A DNA stretch of 64,000 nt from positions 124,001 to 188,000 of the forward strand of contig NZ_BMTD01000009.1 in assembly GCF_014649495.1 (NCBI RefSeq), written 5' to 3'. Positions 41,542 through 50,882 of this stretch are shown piece after piece (within the stretch, counting starts at the first letter, position 1; every line of letters begins with the position of its first letter). This stretch comes from Streptomyces filipinensis. GTDB lineage: Bacteria; Actinomycetota; Actinomycetes; Streptomycetales; Streptomycetaceae. The position numbers were made by a program, and so were the translations under genes. The notes beneath the pieces were generated by a model. The model was not told the origin of the DNA. It made no database searches and saw only the letters and a program-made list of their open reading frames with translations.

Positions 41542-42654
41542 ATGACAGCAGCAGGGAAGCACCAGGTGAGCCGCGCGGAAACCTCACGTCGAGGCAATCG
41601 GCCGGGCCGGGCGGGCATCAGAGACGTGGCCGCCGCCGCCGGGGTCTCCATCACGACCGTCTCCGACGCCCTCAACGGCAAGGGGCGGCTCCCGGATGCC
41701 ACCCGGCGCCATGTCCGCGAGGTCGCAGACCGGCTGGGGTACCGGCCCTCGGCCGCCGCCCGCACCCTCCGTACCGGCAAGTCGGGTCTGATCGGCCTGA
41801 CCGTGACGACGTACGGGGATGAACCTTTCACCTTCACCGAGTTCGCCTACTTCGCCGAGATGGCCCGGGCCGCCACCTCGGCCGCGCTCGCCCGCGGTTA
41901 CGCCCTCGTCATCCTGCCCGCGACCTCCCGCCACGACGTGTGGTCCAACGTCGCTCTGGACGGCACGGTCGTCATCGACCCCTCCGACCAGGATCCGGTG
42001 GTCAGCGAGCTGGTCCGGCAAGGCCTGCCCGTCGTCTCCGACGGGCGCCCGGCCGGATCGCTCCCGGTCACGGCCTGGGTGGACAACGACCACGAGGCCG
42101 CCGTCCTCGGCATCCTCGACCACCTCGCCGACGCGGGCGCCCGCCGCATCGGCCTGCTCACCGGCACGACGACGGACACGTACACCCACCTGTCGACCAC
42201 CGCGTACCTGCGCTGGTGCGAGCGCGTCGGCCAGGACCCGGTGTACGAGGCCTACCCGGCCCACGACCCGTGCGCGGGTGCCGTCGCCGCCGACCGGCTG
42301 CTCGCCCGCCCCGACCGGCCCGACGCGGTCTACGGACTGTTCGACCCCAACGGCACGGACCTGCTGGCCGCCGCCCGCCGCTACGGGCTCCGCGTCCCCG
42401 ACGACCTGCTCCTCGTGTGCTGCAGCGAGTCCATGGGGTACGCCGGCACCGAGCCGCCCATCACCACGCTCTCCCTGAAACCCCGCCGCATCGGCACCGC
42501 GGTGGTCCAGCTCCTCATCGACGCCATCGAGGGCGTGGACTCCGACCAGCCGGTCGAGCAGGTCATACCGACCGAGCTGATCGTGCGCACCTCCTCCCAG
42601 CGGCGCCCACCGCGCACGACGGTCAGCCCGCCGCGGTCACCGGACGGCAAATAG
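41542..42654 (+). CDS. LacI-family transcriptional regulator
   Basis: 370 residues from ATG 41542. The HTH is GIRDVAAAAGVSITTVSDALNG (about residues 30-51), followed by the hinge VADRLGYRPSAAARTLRTGKSGLIGL. The periplasmic-binding-protein-like core (about 80-345) resembles LacI/GalR family proteins, with DYVLLVCCSESMG in place of typical residues near the C-lobe. From memory the S. coelicolor orthologue is named rstP; effector unknown. Upstream hairpin may be the operator. Divergent from hisC. Confidence 0.88.
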   Translation: MTAAGKHQVSRAETSRRGNRPGRAGIRDVAAAAGVSITTVSDALNGKGRLPDATRRHVREVADRLGYRPSAAARTLRTGKSGLIGLTVTTYGDEPFTFTEFAYFAEMARAATSAALARGYALVILPATSRHDVWSNVALDGTVVIDPSDQDPVVSELVRQGLPVVSDGRPAGSLPVTAWVDNDHEAAVLGILDHLADAGARRIGLLTGTTTDTYTHLSTTAYLRWCERVGQDPVYEAYPAHDPCAGAVAADRLLARPDRPDAVYGLFDPNGTDLLAAARRYGLRVPDDLLLVCCSESMGYAGTEPPITTLSLKPRRIGTAVVQLLIDAIEGVDSDQPVEQVIPTELIVRTSSQRRPPRTTVSPPRSPDGK

Positions 42655-42935
42655 CCCCGGAAAGCGGGGTGCTCACCCCGCACGATCCTCAGCCGGTGGA
42701 GGGGGCAGGACGGCTCGGCGACCGGCGAGCCGCGGGTTCGGTCGGCGCGGAGTCGGCCGAACACCTGCCCAAACGGGGCGAAAGCCGCAGTGAACTGGAG
42801 TCTTGTTCCGATTCACCACCCCTGGGTCATCACACGGCGCGACGCGCATTCCTATGATGGGCCCACGACACCGTGGACCGCTGCGACCAGGCAGTCCGAA
42901 GCGGTGCAGATGCGGCGCGATGGTGGAGGGGTCTG

Positions 42936-44015
42936 ATGACTCAGGGGGCCGGTCAGGGACCCGAAGTGGAGCGGACGGCGACGCTGCGCGACTTCCGGGT
43001 GCCTGCGTACGTCCACGAGACCGGTCCGTACGTCCGCACCGCCCATCCGGGCGACACCGTGCCCCCCGCCGACGAGGCGTACCCCGACGGCTACACGCCC
43101 ACGCAGCGCGATCTTCCCGTCATCAACCGGTCGGAGACACTCCAGGTCCCCGTCGAGCCGGCACCCGCGGCCCCCGCGCCGCAGCCCGCGACCGGGCCCG
43201 GACCGCTGTTCGTCGTCGGAGACGTCCACGGGTACCTCGACGAACTGGTGACCGCCCTGCAGGAGCAGGGGCTGATCGACGCCTCAGGCCAGTGGTGCGC
43301 CGGCACCGCCCGGCTGTGGTTCCTCGGCGACTTCACCGACCGCGGTCCCGACGGCATCGGCGTCATCGACCTCGTGATGCGGCTGTCCGCCGAGGCCGCG
43401 GCGGCCGGCGGCTACTGCAAGGCCCTCATGGGCAACCACGAACTGCTGCTGCTCGGCGCCAAGCGGTTCGGCGACACGCCCGTCAACTCGGGCGCGGGCA
43501 CCGCCACCTTCCAGGCGGCCTGGCTGCTCAACGGTGGTCAGAAGACCGACATGGACCGCCTCCAGGACCACCATCTGCAGTGGATGGCCCGCCTCGACGC
43601 CGTCGAGGAGGTCGACGGCTATCTGCTCGTGCACTCGGACACCACCGCCTACCTCGACTACGGCGACTCCATCGAGGCGGTCAACGACACCGTCCGCGAG
43701 ACCCTCACCCGTAATGACGCGGACGAGTGCTGGGACCTGTTCCGCAAGTTCACCAAGCGCTTCTCCTTCCGCGACGAGGGCGGCGCCGACGCCGTACGCT
43801 CCCTCCTCGATACGTACGGCGGCACCCGCATCGTTCACGGCCACAGTCCGATTCCCTACCTCCTCGGCGAGGTCGGCTCCGAGGACGACGACGAGGGCAC
43901 CGGGCCGGCGGTGGAGGGACCGCACGTCTACGCCGACGGGCTCGCCATCGCGATGGACGGCGGCGTGACCATGGCCGGAAAGCTACTGGTCCGGCAACTG
44001 CCCCTGACTACCTGA
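42936..44015 (+). CDS. Calcineurin-like metallophosphoesterase
   Basis: 359 residues from ATG 42936, chosen for GGTGGAGGGG just before it. Metallophosphatase motifs: FVVGDVHGYLDE (GDxH), LGDFTDRGPDG (GDxxDRG), LMGNHELLLL (GNHE), a histidine in LLVHSDT and VHGHSPI at the end. The N-terminal about 85 residues are Pro-rich and include TLRDFRVPAYVHETG. The PPP-like motif arrangement suggests a symmetrical-dinucleotide or protein phosphatase; substrate unknown. Confidence 0.86.
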   Translation: MTQGAGQGPEVERTATLRDFRVPAYVHETGPYVRTAHPGDTVPPADEAYPDGYTPTQRDLPVINRSETLQVPVEPAPAAPAPQPATGPGPLFVVGDVHGYLDELVTALQEQGLIDASGQWCAGTARLWFLGDFTDRGPDGIGVIDLVMRLSAEAAAAGGYCKALMGNHELLLLGAKRFGDTPVNSGAGTATFQAAWLLNGGQKTDMDRLQDHHLQWMARLDAVEEVDGYLLVHSDTTAYLDYGDSIEAVNDTVRETLTRNDADECWDLFRKFTKRFSFRDEGGADAVRSLLDTYGGTRIVHGHSPIPYLLGEVGSEDDDEGTGPAVEGPHVYADGLAIAMDGGVTMAGKLLVRQLPLTT

Positions 44016-44193
44016 CCCTTCCACGGGAAGGCGTGCCCCGGTGGAGTACGCACCCGAAGGGCAATTTCTGGCAACCCCCTGTCACCGTGCGCCGTCACGG
44101 CTCTACCATCGGCTTATCCGTAGCAGGCTCCCCTCCGTTTCTGCCCGACGGCTCGCCGGCGTGCGAGCCCCAAGCCCTACGGAGCATCGGGGG

Positions 44194-45054
44194 ATGCACA
44201 TGAACAGCGTTCCGCAGCACCTGCAGAGCGAGGACCGCCAGGAATTCGAGCGGCTCCTCGATGAGGCGCTGCGTTCCGCACCACACCGCCCGGAACTGGC
44301 CGCAGTCGGCCAGCGCCTCAATCCCGAACAACTGCGCACCATGGCACTCAACGCCAGTGCCCTGATCACGGCCGCCGCCACGGCCGAATACCAGCACTAC
44401 GTGAAGGTCCGCCAGGAACTGCGCCACCCGGCGATGACCCCGGCGGCCACCGGGGACTCCGCTCCGCTGGACCACGGTTCGGCCACGACGGGGCTCGTCA
44501 CCGCCTTCGGTGAGACCGCCGAGAGCACCGGTGCGGGTGCCGTCGCGGTCATCGCCGTACTGGCTCCCGTCCTTTCCGGAACCGCCGCGGCGATCTTCCT
44601 TCTCGTCGGCTACATCCTGAAGACGCTCAGCCCCGGGCAGGCCTTCGGCCAGACCATGCTCACCGCGGGCTGGGTGTTCGGCGCGGTGACCGCGGCCGCG
44701 ATCCTCGTCGCCGCCGTCGGACTGCTCCTCACCGCCCTGCGCAACGGCAGTTCGCCACAGGCCCAGGCGCTGGACGCGGCGCACCGGGAGCTGGACAGGG
44801 CCAGAGAGGCCTGGCGGGACGCCCTGCTGGAGCGCGGCATCGTGCCGTTCCTGCGCGAGGCGCTCGCCGAGCCGGGCCCTACGGCACTGCAGCGCACGAC
44901 GCCGCCCGCCCCGAGCGGCCGTATGCCCCGCCTGGGGTACGACCGCCCCGGCTTCAGCAGCCCCGACGACGGCACCGAGTCCGGCCGCCCGAGCTTCAGC
45001 AGCCCGGACTACACGAGCCCGGACTTCGGCGGCCCCGAGCACCAGCCCGACTGA
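44194..45054 (+). CDS. Hypothetical membrane protein with Pro/Ser-rich C-tail
   Basis: 286 residues from ATG 44194 (ATG 44200 also possible; GGAG at 44181). An N-terminal helical region (SEDRQEFERLLDEALRS) leads to two membrane helices at about 125-150 (AVAVIAVLAPVLSGTAAAIFLLVGYIL) and 165-190 (AGWVFGAVTAAAILVAAVGLLL). The cytoplasmic tail is helical then carries repeated GFSSPD/PSFSSPDY/TSPDFGGPE motifs. Family unrecognised. It is convergent with thiC. Confidence 0.75.
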   Translation: MHMNSVPQHLQSEDRQEFERLLDEALRSAPHRPELAAVGQRLNPEQLRTMALNASALITAAATAEYQHYVKVRQELRHPAMTPAATGDSAPLDHGSATTGLVTAFGETAESTGAGAVAVIAVLAPVLSGTAAAIFLLVGYILKTLSPGQAFGQTMLTAGWVFGAVTAAAILVAAVGLLLTALRNGSSPQAQALDAAHRELDRAREAWRDALLERGIVPFLREALAEPGPTALQRTTPPAPSGRMPRLGYDRPGFSSPDDGTESGRPSFSSPDYTSPDFGGPEHQPD

Positions 45055-45229
45055 CCCCCACCCGCACCCGAAGAACCCGGCTCGCGCCCCCGGACCACAG
45101 GGGCCGACCGGGCGGACCGAGCGGCCAACCGGCGTGGCGTCACCACCCCGGTCAGCCGCGTCCCCGGCGTCTGCCGACCGCACCGGCCGCCCCCGGGGGC
45201 ATACCGGCGCGGCGAGTCACGCTCTCGTC

Positions 45230-47014
45230 TCAGTCGGCGATCGGCAGGTACACCCGGTTGCCGCTGGCCGCGAACTCCTTCGACTTCTGGGCCATGCCCT
45301 CCTCGACCTCGGCCCGACTGCCGCCGTGTTCCCGGCGGATGTCCTGCGAGATCTTCATGCTGCAGAACTTCGGCCCGCACATGGAGCAGAAGTGGGCCGT
45401 CTTGGCGGGCTCGGCCGGCAGGGTCTCGTCGTGGAACTCCCGTGCCGTGTCCGGATCCAGCGCGAGGTTGAACTGGTCCTCCCACCGGAACTCGAAGCGG
45501 GCGTCGGACAACGCGTCGTCCCACTCCTGGGCGCCCGGGTGCCCCTTGGCGAGATCGGCCGCGTGCGCGGCGATCTTGTAGGTGATGACGCCGGTCTTCA
45601 CATCGTCCCGGTTGGGCAGGCCGAGGTGCTCCTTGGGCGTGACGTAGCAGAGCATCGCCGTGCCCCACCAGGCGATCATCGCGGCACCGATGCCGGAGGT
45701 GATGTGGTCGTACGCCGGCGCGATGTCCGTGGTCAGCGGGCCGAGCGTATAGAACGGGGCTTCCTCACAGATCTCCTGCTGAAGGTCGATGTTCTCCTTG
45801 ATCTTGTGCATCGGGACATGTCCCGGGCCCTCGATCATGGTCTGAACATGGAAACGCTTGGCGATCTGGTTGAGTTCCCCAAGAGTTCGCAATTCCGCGA
45901 ACTGTGCCTCGTCGTTGGCGTCCGCGATCGAACCCGGCCTGAGACCGTCGCCCAGCGAGTACGTGACGTCGTAGGCGGCGAGGATCTCGCACAGTTCCTC
46001 GAAGTTCTCGTACAGGAACGACTCCTTGTGGTGCGCCAGGCACCACGCCGCCATGATCGAGCCGCCGCGCGAGACGATTCCGGTCTTGCGGTTGGCGGTG
46101 AGCGGGACGTACGGCAGCCGCACGCCCGCGTGGACGGTCATGTAGTCCACGCCCTGCTCGGCCTGCTCGATGACGGTGTCCTTGTAGATCTCCCAGGTCA
46201 GTTCCTCGGCCTTGCCGTCGACCTTCTCCAGGGCCTGGTAGAGCGGCACGGTACCGATGGGCACGGGGGAGTTGCGCAGCACCCACTCGCGCGTCGTGTG
46301 GATGTTGCGGCCCGTGGAGAGGTCCATGACCGTGTCGGCGCCCCAGCGGGTCGCCCAGGTCATCTTCTCCACCTCCTCCTCGATGGAGGAGGTCACCGCG
46401 GAGTTGCCGATGTTGGCGTTGACCTTCACCAGGAAGCGCTTGCCGATGATCATCGGCTCGATCTCCGGGTGGTTGACGTTGGCCGGCAGCACCGCCCGGC
46501 CCGCCGCGATCTCCTCACGGACCACTTCAGGGGAAACGTTCTCCCGGACGGCCACGTACTCCATCTCGGGCGTGATCTCACCGCGGCGCGCGTAGGCGAG
46601 CTGCGTCACCGGCTGCCCGTCCCGTCCGCGGCGTGGCTGACGCGGGCGGCCGGGGAAGACCGCATCCAGGTTGCGCAGCCCGCCGCGCGGCGAGGTGTGC
46701 TTGATCCCGTCGTCCTCGGGACGGACGGGACGGCCCGCGTACTCCTCGGTGTCACCGCGAGCGATGATCCAGTTCTCCCGCAACGGCGGCAGGCCCCTGC
46801 GGACATCGGTATCGACGAGTGGATCGGTGTACGGGCCCGACGTGTCGTACAGCGTGACCGACTGCCCGTTGGTGAGGTGCACCTGGCGGACCGGCACGCG
46901 CAGGTCGGGGCGCGAACCCTCGACGTACGCCTTGTGCCAGCCGATGGACTTCCCGGCCTCCGGGGACGTGTCGTCCTGAACGGAGGCAGGCGTGCGTGCG
47001 TCCTTGTTGGTCAT
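45230..47014 (-). CDS. thiC: Phosphomethylpyrimidine synthase
   Basis: 594 residues. Radical-SAM enzyme that rearranges aminoimidazole ribotide into the HMP-phosphate half of thiamine. The 4Fe-4S ligands lie in CSMCGPKFCSMKI near the C-terminus, and other family motifs (EMIIGKRFLVKVNANIGNS, EGPGHVPMH, GPLTTDIAPAYDHITSGIGAA) are intact. Full length. Controlled by the TPP riboswitch at 47023-47178 on the same strand. Convergent with the membrane protein gene 44194-45054. Confidence 0.97.
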   Translation of the reverse strand: MTNKDARTPASVQDDTSPEAGKSIGWHKAYVEGSRPDLRVPVRQVHLTNGQSVTLYDTSGPYTDPLVDTDVRRGLPPLRENWIIARGDTEEYAGRPVRPEDDGIKHTSPRGGLRNLDAVFPGRPRQPRRGRDGQPVTQLAYARRGEITPEMEYVAVRENVSPEVVREEIAAGRAVLPANVNHPEIEPMIIGKRFLVKVNANIGNSAVTSSIEEEVEKMTWATRWGADTVMDLSTGRNIHTTREWVLRNSPVPIGTVPLYQALEKVDGKAEELTWEIYKDTVIEQAEQGVDYMTVHAGVRLPYVPLTANRKTGIVSRGGSIMAAWCLAHHKESFLYENFEELCEILAAYDVTYSLGDGLRPGSIADANDEAQFAELRTLGELNQIAKRFHVQTMIEGPGHVPMHKIKENIDLQQEICEEAPFYTLGPLTTDIAPAYDHITSGIGAAMIAWWGTAMLCYVTPKEHLGLPNRDDVKTGVITYKIAAHAADLAKGHPGAQEWDDALSDARFEFRWEDQFNLALDPDTAREFHDETLPAEPAKTAHFCSMCGPKFCSMKISQDIRREHGGSRAEVEEGMAQKSKEFAASGNRVYLPIAD

Positions 47015-47022
47015 GAGACCTA

Positions 47023-47178
47023 CTCCCTACGCCGGCATTACCCGGTAACAGGTTCGGCGGTCGACGCAGCGGTTTCCGTCTGCCGACATTTCCCGAGGAA
47101 CATCGCCTGTTCCACGTGAAACATCGCCTGTACGGAGATCAGCGCCCTCTCAGCCCGGTGCTCCGAGCTCCCGCGTGT
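47023..47178 (-). promoter_or_regulatory. TPP riboswitch (THI element) of thiC
   Basis: Reading the minus strand, CACGCGGGAG (from 47178) opens the element, CGGGCTGAGAGGGC (about 47159-47146) is the conserved CUGAGA region, and CCGAACCTG, then ACCGGGTAATGCCGGCG and TAGGGAG (to 47023) form the P4/P5 pyrophosphate site and closing stem. The arm between CTGAGA and GAACCTG is unusually long (about 90 nt) and contains a parS-like core. It ends 9 bp before the thiC ATG, so it probably controls translation initiation. Confidence 0.9.
47109..47122. other. parS-like core inside the TPP riboswitch arm
   Basis: GTTCCACGTGAAAC (one mismatch to the perfect parS core) within the extended P3 arm. On the minus strand it is flanked by the repeat CAGGCGATGTT (47129-47119 and about 47108-47098). 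Confidence 0.45.
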
Positions 47179-47255
47179 GCAAAGGTGCCTCCACGCTAGC
47201 GTCATATGTGGCGCGGTGAACAGTGGGCCCCCACCGTTCTTGCGATGATCCGGCG

Positions 47256-48677
47256 GTGACCAAGATGGAGCAGTACCCGTATCAGCCCCGCGAGCCTCGC
47301 CATCGAGAGGACTCCGGCCAGGGCCCCGAGCGGGCATCCGGCGCGGACGACGGCCATGACCACGGCCGCGGTCACCGTCACGCGCACGGTCATAGCCACA
47401 GCCACGGTCCCGCTGCTCCCGTCTCCCGGCACCTGCGCAAGGTCATCGCCGCGATCCTGGTTCCGTTCACCGCGGCGGTCGTCGTGGGCCTGCTGGTGCT
47501 CTGGCCCGGAGGAGCCCCGCCCCACAAGCGCACCGGCGTCGGCTTCGACCGGGAGACTCAACAGGCCACGGTCAGCAGGGTCGTCGAGGTGAGCTGCACG
47601 TCGGTGAACGCCTCCGGTGGCTCATCGGCCGGCAACGCCTCCACCGCCGAGGGCACGTCGACGCAGCAGGGGGCGAAGGGAACCTGCAAGAAGGCGACCG
47701 TGCGGGTCGACACCGGCAAGGACACGGGCCGCACCTTCACCGAGATCGTGCAGCCGGACCAGACGCGGCAGCTGCACCAGGGCGAGAAGGTCGTGGTCGC
47801 CTACGAGCCCTCGGCGCCCAAGGACCTGCAGTACTCGGTCGCCGACGTGAACCGGCAGTTTCCCATGGCGCTGCTCGCGGGGATCTTCGCGCTCGCCGTG
47901 GTGGTGGTCGGCAGGCTGCGCGGTGTCATGGCGCTCGTCGCACTGGCCGTGAGCTTCCTGGTGCTGACCCTGTTCATCCTGCCCGCGATCCTCCAGGGTT
48001 CGAACCCACTGCTCGTGGCAGTGGTCGGATCGAGCGCCATCATGCTGATCGCCCTGTACATGTGCCACGGCCTGTCGGCGCGGACGTCCGTGGCGGTGCT
48101 CGGCACGCTGATCTCCCTGTCGCTGATCGGTGCGCTCGGCTCCCTCTTCATCGGCTGGGCCGCCCTGACCGGCAACACGGACGACAACACCGGCCTGATC
48201 CACGGCCTGTATCCGTCGATCGACATGAGCGGTCTGCTGCTGGCCGGTGTCATCATCGGCTCGCTCGGTGTCCTCGACGATGTGACCGTGACGCAGACGT
48301 CGGCCGTCTGGGAGCTGCACGAGGCCAATCCGTCGATGGGCTGGCGCGGGCTGTACCGGGCCGGGATCCGCATCGGCCGCGACCACATCGCCTCCGTGGT
48401 CAACACCCTCGTCCTCGCCTATGCCGGTGCCGCACTGCCGTTGCTGCTGCTGTTCTCCATCGCGCAGAGCAGTGTCGGGACCGTGGCCAACAGCGAGTTG
48501 GTGGCCGAGGAGATCGTGCGCACGCTGGTGGGCTCGATCGGCCTCGTCGCCTCGGTACCGGTCACCACCGCGCTCGCCGCCCTGGTGGTCTCGGCCGACC
48601 GCACCGGCCCGGCCGTCCCGGCAGGGACACAGCCCGTCCCGGCGCGCGGCGGCCGAGGCCGGCGCCGGAAGCGGTGA
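47256..48677 (+). CDS. YibE/F-like multipass membrane protein with His-rich N-terminus
   Basis: 473 residues from GTG 47256, where no ribosome site is evident. The cytoplasmic N-terminus is His-rich (DDGHDHGRGHRHAHGHSHSHG, about residues 30-50), possibly metal-binding. One helix (VIAAILVPFTAAVVVGLLVLW) precedes an extracytoplasmic domain (about 90-190), then about seven helices with LYMCHGLSARTSVAVLG and MDVTVTQTSAVWELHEANPS-type family motifs of the YibE/YibF group. Function unknown; export roles have been proposed. Confidence 0.82.
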   Translation: MTKMEQYPYQPREPRHREDSGQGPERASGADDGHDHGRGHRHAHGHSHSHGPAAPVSRHLRKVIAAILVPFTAAVVVGLLVLWPGGAPPHKRTGVGFDRETQQATVSRVVEVSCTSVNASGGSSAGNASTAEGTSTQQGAKGTCKKATVRVDTGKDTGRTFTEIVQPDQTRQLHQGEKVVVAYEPSAPKDLQYSVADVNRQFPMALLAGIFALAVVVVGRLRGVMALVALAVSFLVLTLFILPAILQGSNPLLVAVVGSSAIMLIALYMCHGLSARTSVAVLGTLISLSLIGALGSLFIGWAALTGNTDDNTGLIHGLYPSIDMSGLLLAGVIIGSLGVLDDVTVTQTSAVWELHEANPSMGWRGLYRAGIRIGRDHIASVVNTLVLAYAGAALPLLLLFSIAQSSVGTVANSELVAEEIVRTLVGSIGLVASVPVTTALAALVVSADRTGPAVPAGTQPVPARGGRGRRRKR

Positions 48678-48822
48678 GCCCGGCCGGAGCGGGCACCGTG
48701 AACGGCGAACCGGCCGGACTTCGCCTCAGGCCATGGACCGCCCCCCAACGCAGAAGCGTTCCTGCATGAGTTCACGCGGTCGAGCGGCACGGTGGAGCGC
48801 TCGGCGCCCCGTGCCGTAACGC

Positions 48823-49260
48823 TCAGCCCGCGCTCTGCTCCTCGGCCAGGATGCGGTCCAGGGCCTCGTCCAGATGGGCGTCGAACTCGGCCAGGGCACC
48901 CTCCTGCCCCAGGGGCACGAGCTTGTCCGTACGGTCCAGGAAGGCCACGAGCGGAGGCGCGGAGGAGCGGAACAGCGCCTGGTCACATCCGACCTGAAGC
49001 CGGATCAGCACCTCGCCCAGCACCTCCGCGTTGATGGGGGCGATATGCACATCGCCCTCCCCGCACGGCCGGCCCACGCCATCGATCAGCAGTTCGCGTC
49101 CGAACGCCCATGTCACCGGAGCATCACCGGGCAGATGAAAGGTGAGCCGCACGGCATAGGGATCGCAGGTCTCGTAGCGCAACTCCACCGGGATGCGGAA
49201 GGAGAGTTCCTCCGACACGAGAAAGCTCATCATGACCTCTGCCTGTACGGACTCGCGCAT
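48823..49260 (-). CDS. ssgA: SsgA-like cell-division activator
   Basis: 145 residues. The opening MRESVQAEVMMSFLVSEELS, then PVELRYETCDPYAVRLTFHL, and VTWAFGRELLIDGVGRP match S. coelicolor SsgA closely from memory, as does LVAFLDRTDKLVPLGQEGAL. SsgA recruits septation machinery and controls sporulation-specific division; its transcription depends on ssgR, which lies 99 bp upstream on the same strand. Identification is firm because both genes are adjacent. Confidence 0.96.
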   Translation of the reverse strand: MRESVQAEVMMSFLVSEELSFRIPVELRYETCDPYAVRLTFHLPGDAPVTWAFGRELLIDGVGRPCGEGDVHIAPINAEVLGEVLIRLQVGCDQALFRSSAPPLVAFLDRTDKLVPLGQEGALAEFDAHLDEALDRILAEEQSAG

Positions 49261-49359
49261 CGCCTATCCCGTCATATGACATCGACTGGCCGGGTTTGAT
49301 CCCTGTAACCGTGGTCAAATCTTGCTGAACGTACACGAGAGATCACAAGGAGTAAGTTT

Positions 49360-50301
49360 TCAGATACTGATAGAGAGGGTGAGTGTCCCCAGGTGCCGCC
49401 CGATCTCCGCCTGCAGCTGACGGGCCGCGGGCAACAGCCGGTCGGCCTGGTCGACCGGCAGCGACATCGCCATCGTGGCCACGGTCGTGCCGACCGTGAT
49501 CGGGACCGCCGCGCAGACTGTCCCGAGCGCGTACTCCTGACGCTCCACCACCGGCTCCATGCGCGGCATGCGCGCCAGCCGCCGCAACAGGGCATCGTTG
49601 TCACGCACGGTGTACGGCGTGAGGGACTGCACGGGATAGCGGGCGAGATGGTCGCGGCGGGCGTCCTCGTCCAGCTGGGAGAGCAGACACTGCCCGATGG
49701 CGTGCGCATGGCCGGTCTCGCGGAAGTCCGCCCACTCCTCGACCGCCGGCGCCCCGGGCGAGTCGGAGACGCACATGACGTCGATCTCGCCGTCCCGGTA
49801 CATCGCGTAGTACACCGGCACACCGATGGAATCGCGCCAGTGCGCGAGCGTGTCGGCCACCGCGCTGCGACGTTTCTGCTGCGCTCCGCTGCTGCCCAGC
49901 CGCTCCGCCGCCTCCCCGAGGAAGAACAGCCCCTTCTCACGGCGCAGATAGCCCTCGTGCACCAGGGTGCGCAGCAGGTGGTACGTCGTCGGGAGGGCGA
50001 GGCCGGTCTCGCGGGCGAGTTGTTTGGCGGGGGCGCCGTAGGCGTGTGTGGCGACGGACTCCAGCAGGCGCATGGCGCGCTGGACGGAGCCGATGAGCGT
50101 CGCGGCGGCCGGTGGGCCGGAGGCGTCGGCGCAGCGGGGCGGGCCGGAGGCATCGGGGCGATGCGGCGGGCCCGGGGCGTCGGCAGGGTGCGGTTGTTCG
50201 GGGACCACGACGGCCGGCGGCCGCTGGGCGGGGGGTACACAGCTGTGCGGTGGGGTGGGGGGTGCGTGCGGTTCTGCCGGTGCGGTGTCAACCGTGGCCA
50301 A
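49360..50301 (-). CDS. ssgR: IclR-type activator of ssgA, with long Pro-rich N-terminal extension
   Basis: 313 residues from TTG 50301, chosen because GGGAG lies 7 nt before it; GTG 50349 has no ribosome site. An N-terminal Pro/Ala tail with repeats (GPPHRPDASGPPRCADASGPP) precedes the IclR winged helix (GSVQRAMRLLESVATHAYGAP, about 70-130) and ligand domain (about 150-313). From memory SsgR of S. coelicolor is about 240 residues, so the extension is real or the start is further downstream. Activates ssgA next to it. Confidence 0.87.
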   Translation of the reverse strand: MATVDTAPAEPHAPPTPPHSCVPPAQRPPAVVVPEQPHPADAPGPPHRPDASGPPRCADASGPPAAATLIGSVQRAMRLLESVATHAYGAPAKQLARETGLALPTTYHLLRTLVHEGYLRREKGLFFLGEAAERLGSSGAQQKRRSAVADTLAHWRDSIGVPVYYAMYRDGEIDVMCVSDSPGAPAVEEWADFRETGHAHAIGQCLLSQLDEDARRDHLARYPVQSLTPYTVRDNDALLRRLARMPRMEPVVERQEYALGTVCAAVPITVGTTVATMAMSLPVDQADRLLPAARQLQAEIGRHLGTLTLSISI

Positions 50302-50442
50302 GGGGTCACTCCCGGAGCGCGAGGCGCAGCCCGTGCGGAGGTGGAGCACGGAGGGGATCTGCGCCGCCCGCGGGGCACGTCCCCGCGGGAGTTCCGGACT
50401 TTAACCGTCCGCCACCGCGGACAGACGGTCTCCCGGGCAAAC

Positions 50443-50490
50443 TTCCCTCCCCCGAGGGAAACCGGTGAGCGCCTTGCCGGGAACCGGTGA
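50443..50490. promoter_or_regulatory. ssgR upstream hairpin and 22-bp-spaced direct repeats
   Basis: TTCCCTC (50443-50449) and GAGGGAA (50454-50460) form a stem. AACCGGTGA occurs at 50460-50468 and 50482-50490, 22 bp apart, i.e. on the same face of the helix. Located 140-190 bp upstream of the ssgR start, a plausible regulator-binding region. Confidence 0.4.
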
Positions 50491-50519
50491 TCCCGTGCGG
50501 ACACCAGTTCCCGCGTGCG

Positions 50520-50732
50520 TCACCAGTCGCTGCGGGACGAGGAGCTCGACATGAACTTGCGCACGATGTAGATGAGTCCGCCGACCAGGGCCACGAAGAC
50601 CAGGGCCTTGAACAGCAGGCCGATCACGAACCCGACCACGGTCGCTATCAGACCGCCGAACACGACCAGGGCGATGATCGGCACCGCGACCCACTTCACC
50701 CACCACGGCAGTCCCGCGAAGATCTCTCGCAT
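50520..50732 (-). CDS. Small membrane protein, DUF5326
   Basis: 70 residues from ATG 50732 (MREIFAGLPWWVKWVAVPI), selected because AAGGACGAGGGCG precedes it. Two helices: WVAVPIIALVVFGGLIATVVGFVIGLLF and ALVFVALVGGLIYIVRKF, ending in a Ser-rich tail SSSSSRSDW. It matches the conserved actinobacterial DUF5326 family. Small, highly conserved, of unknown function. Confidence 0.82.
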   Translation of the reverse strand: MREIFAGLPWWVKWVAVPIIALVVFGGLIATVVGFVIGLLFKALVFVALVGGLIYIVRKFMSSSSSRSDW

Positions 50733-50882
50733 CGCCCTCGTCCTTTGCATCTCGTACGTCTGTGGTCTCGGTACAGCGTTGTTGTCCTGCACTCGATGCT
50801 AGGGCCGGCAAGGGGTCGCGCGGGGGCGTGGCGTCCCTTGTCCTCCCCTGACCTGTCCCCTAGGGAACCCCGAGGTCCGGGC

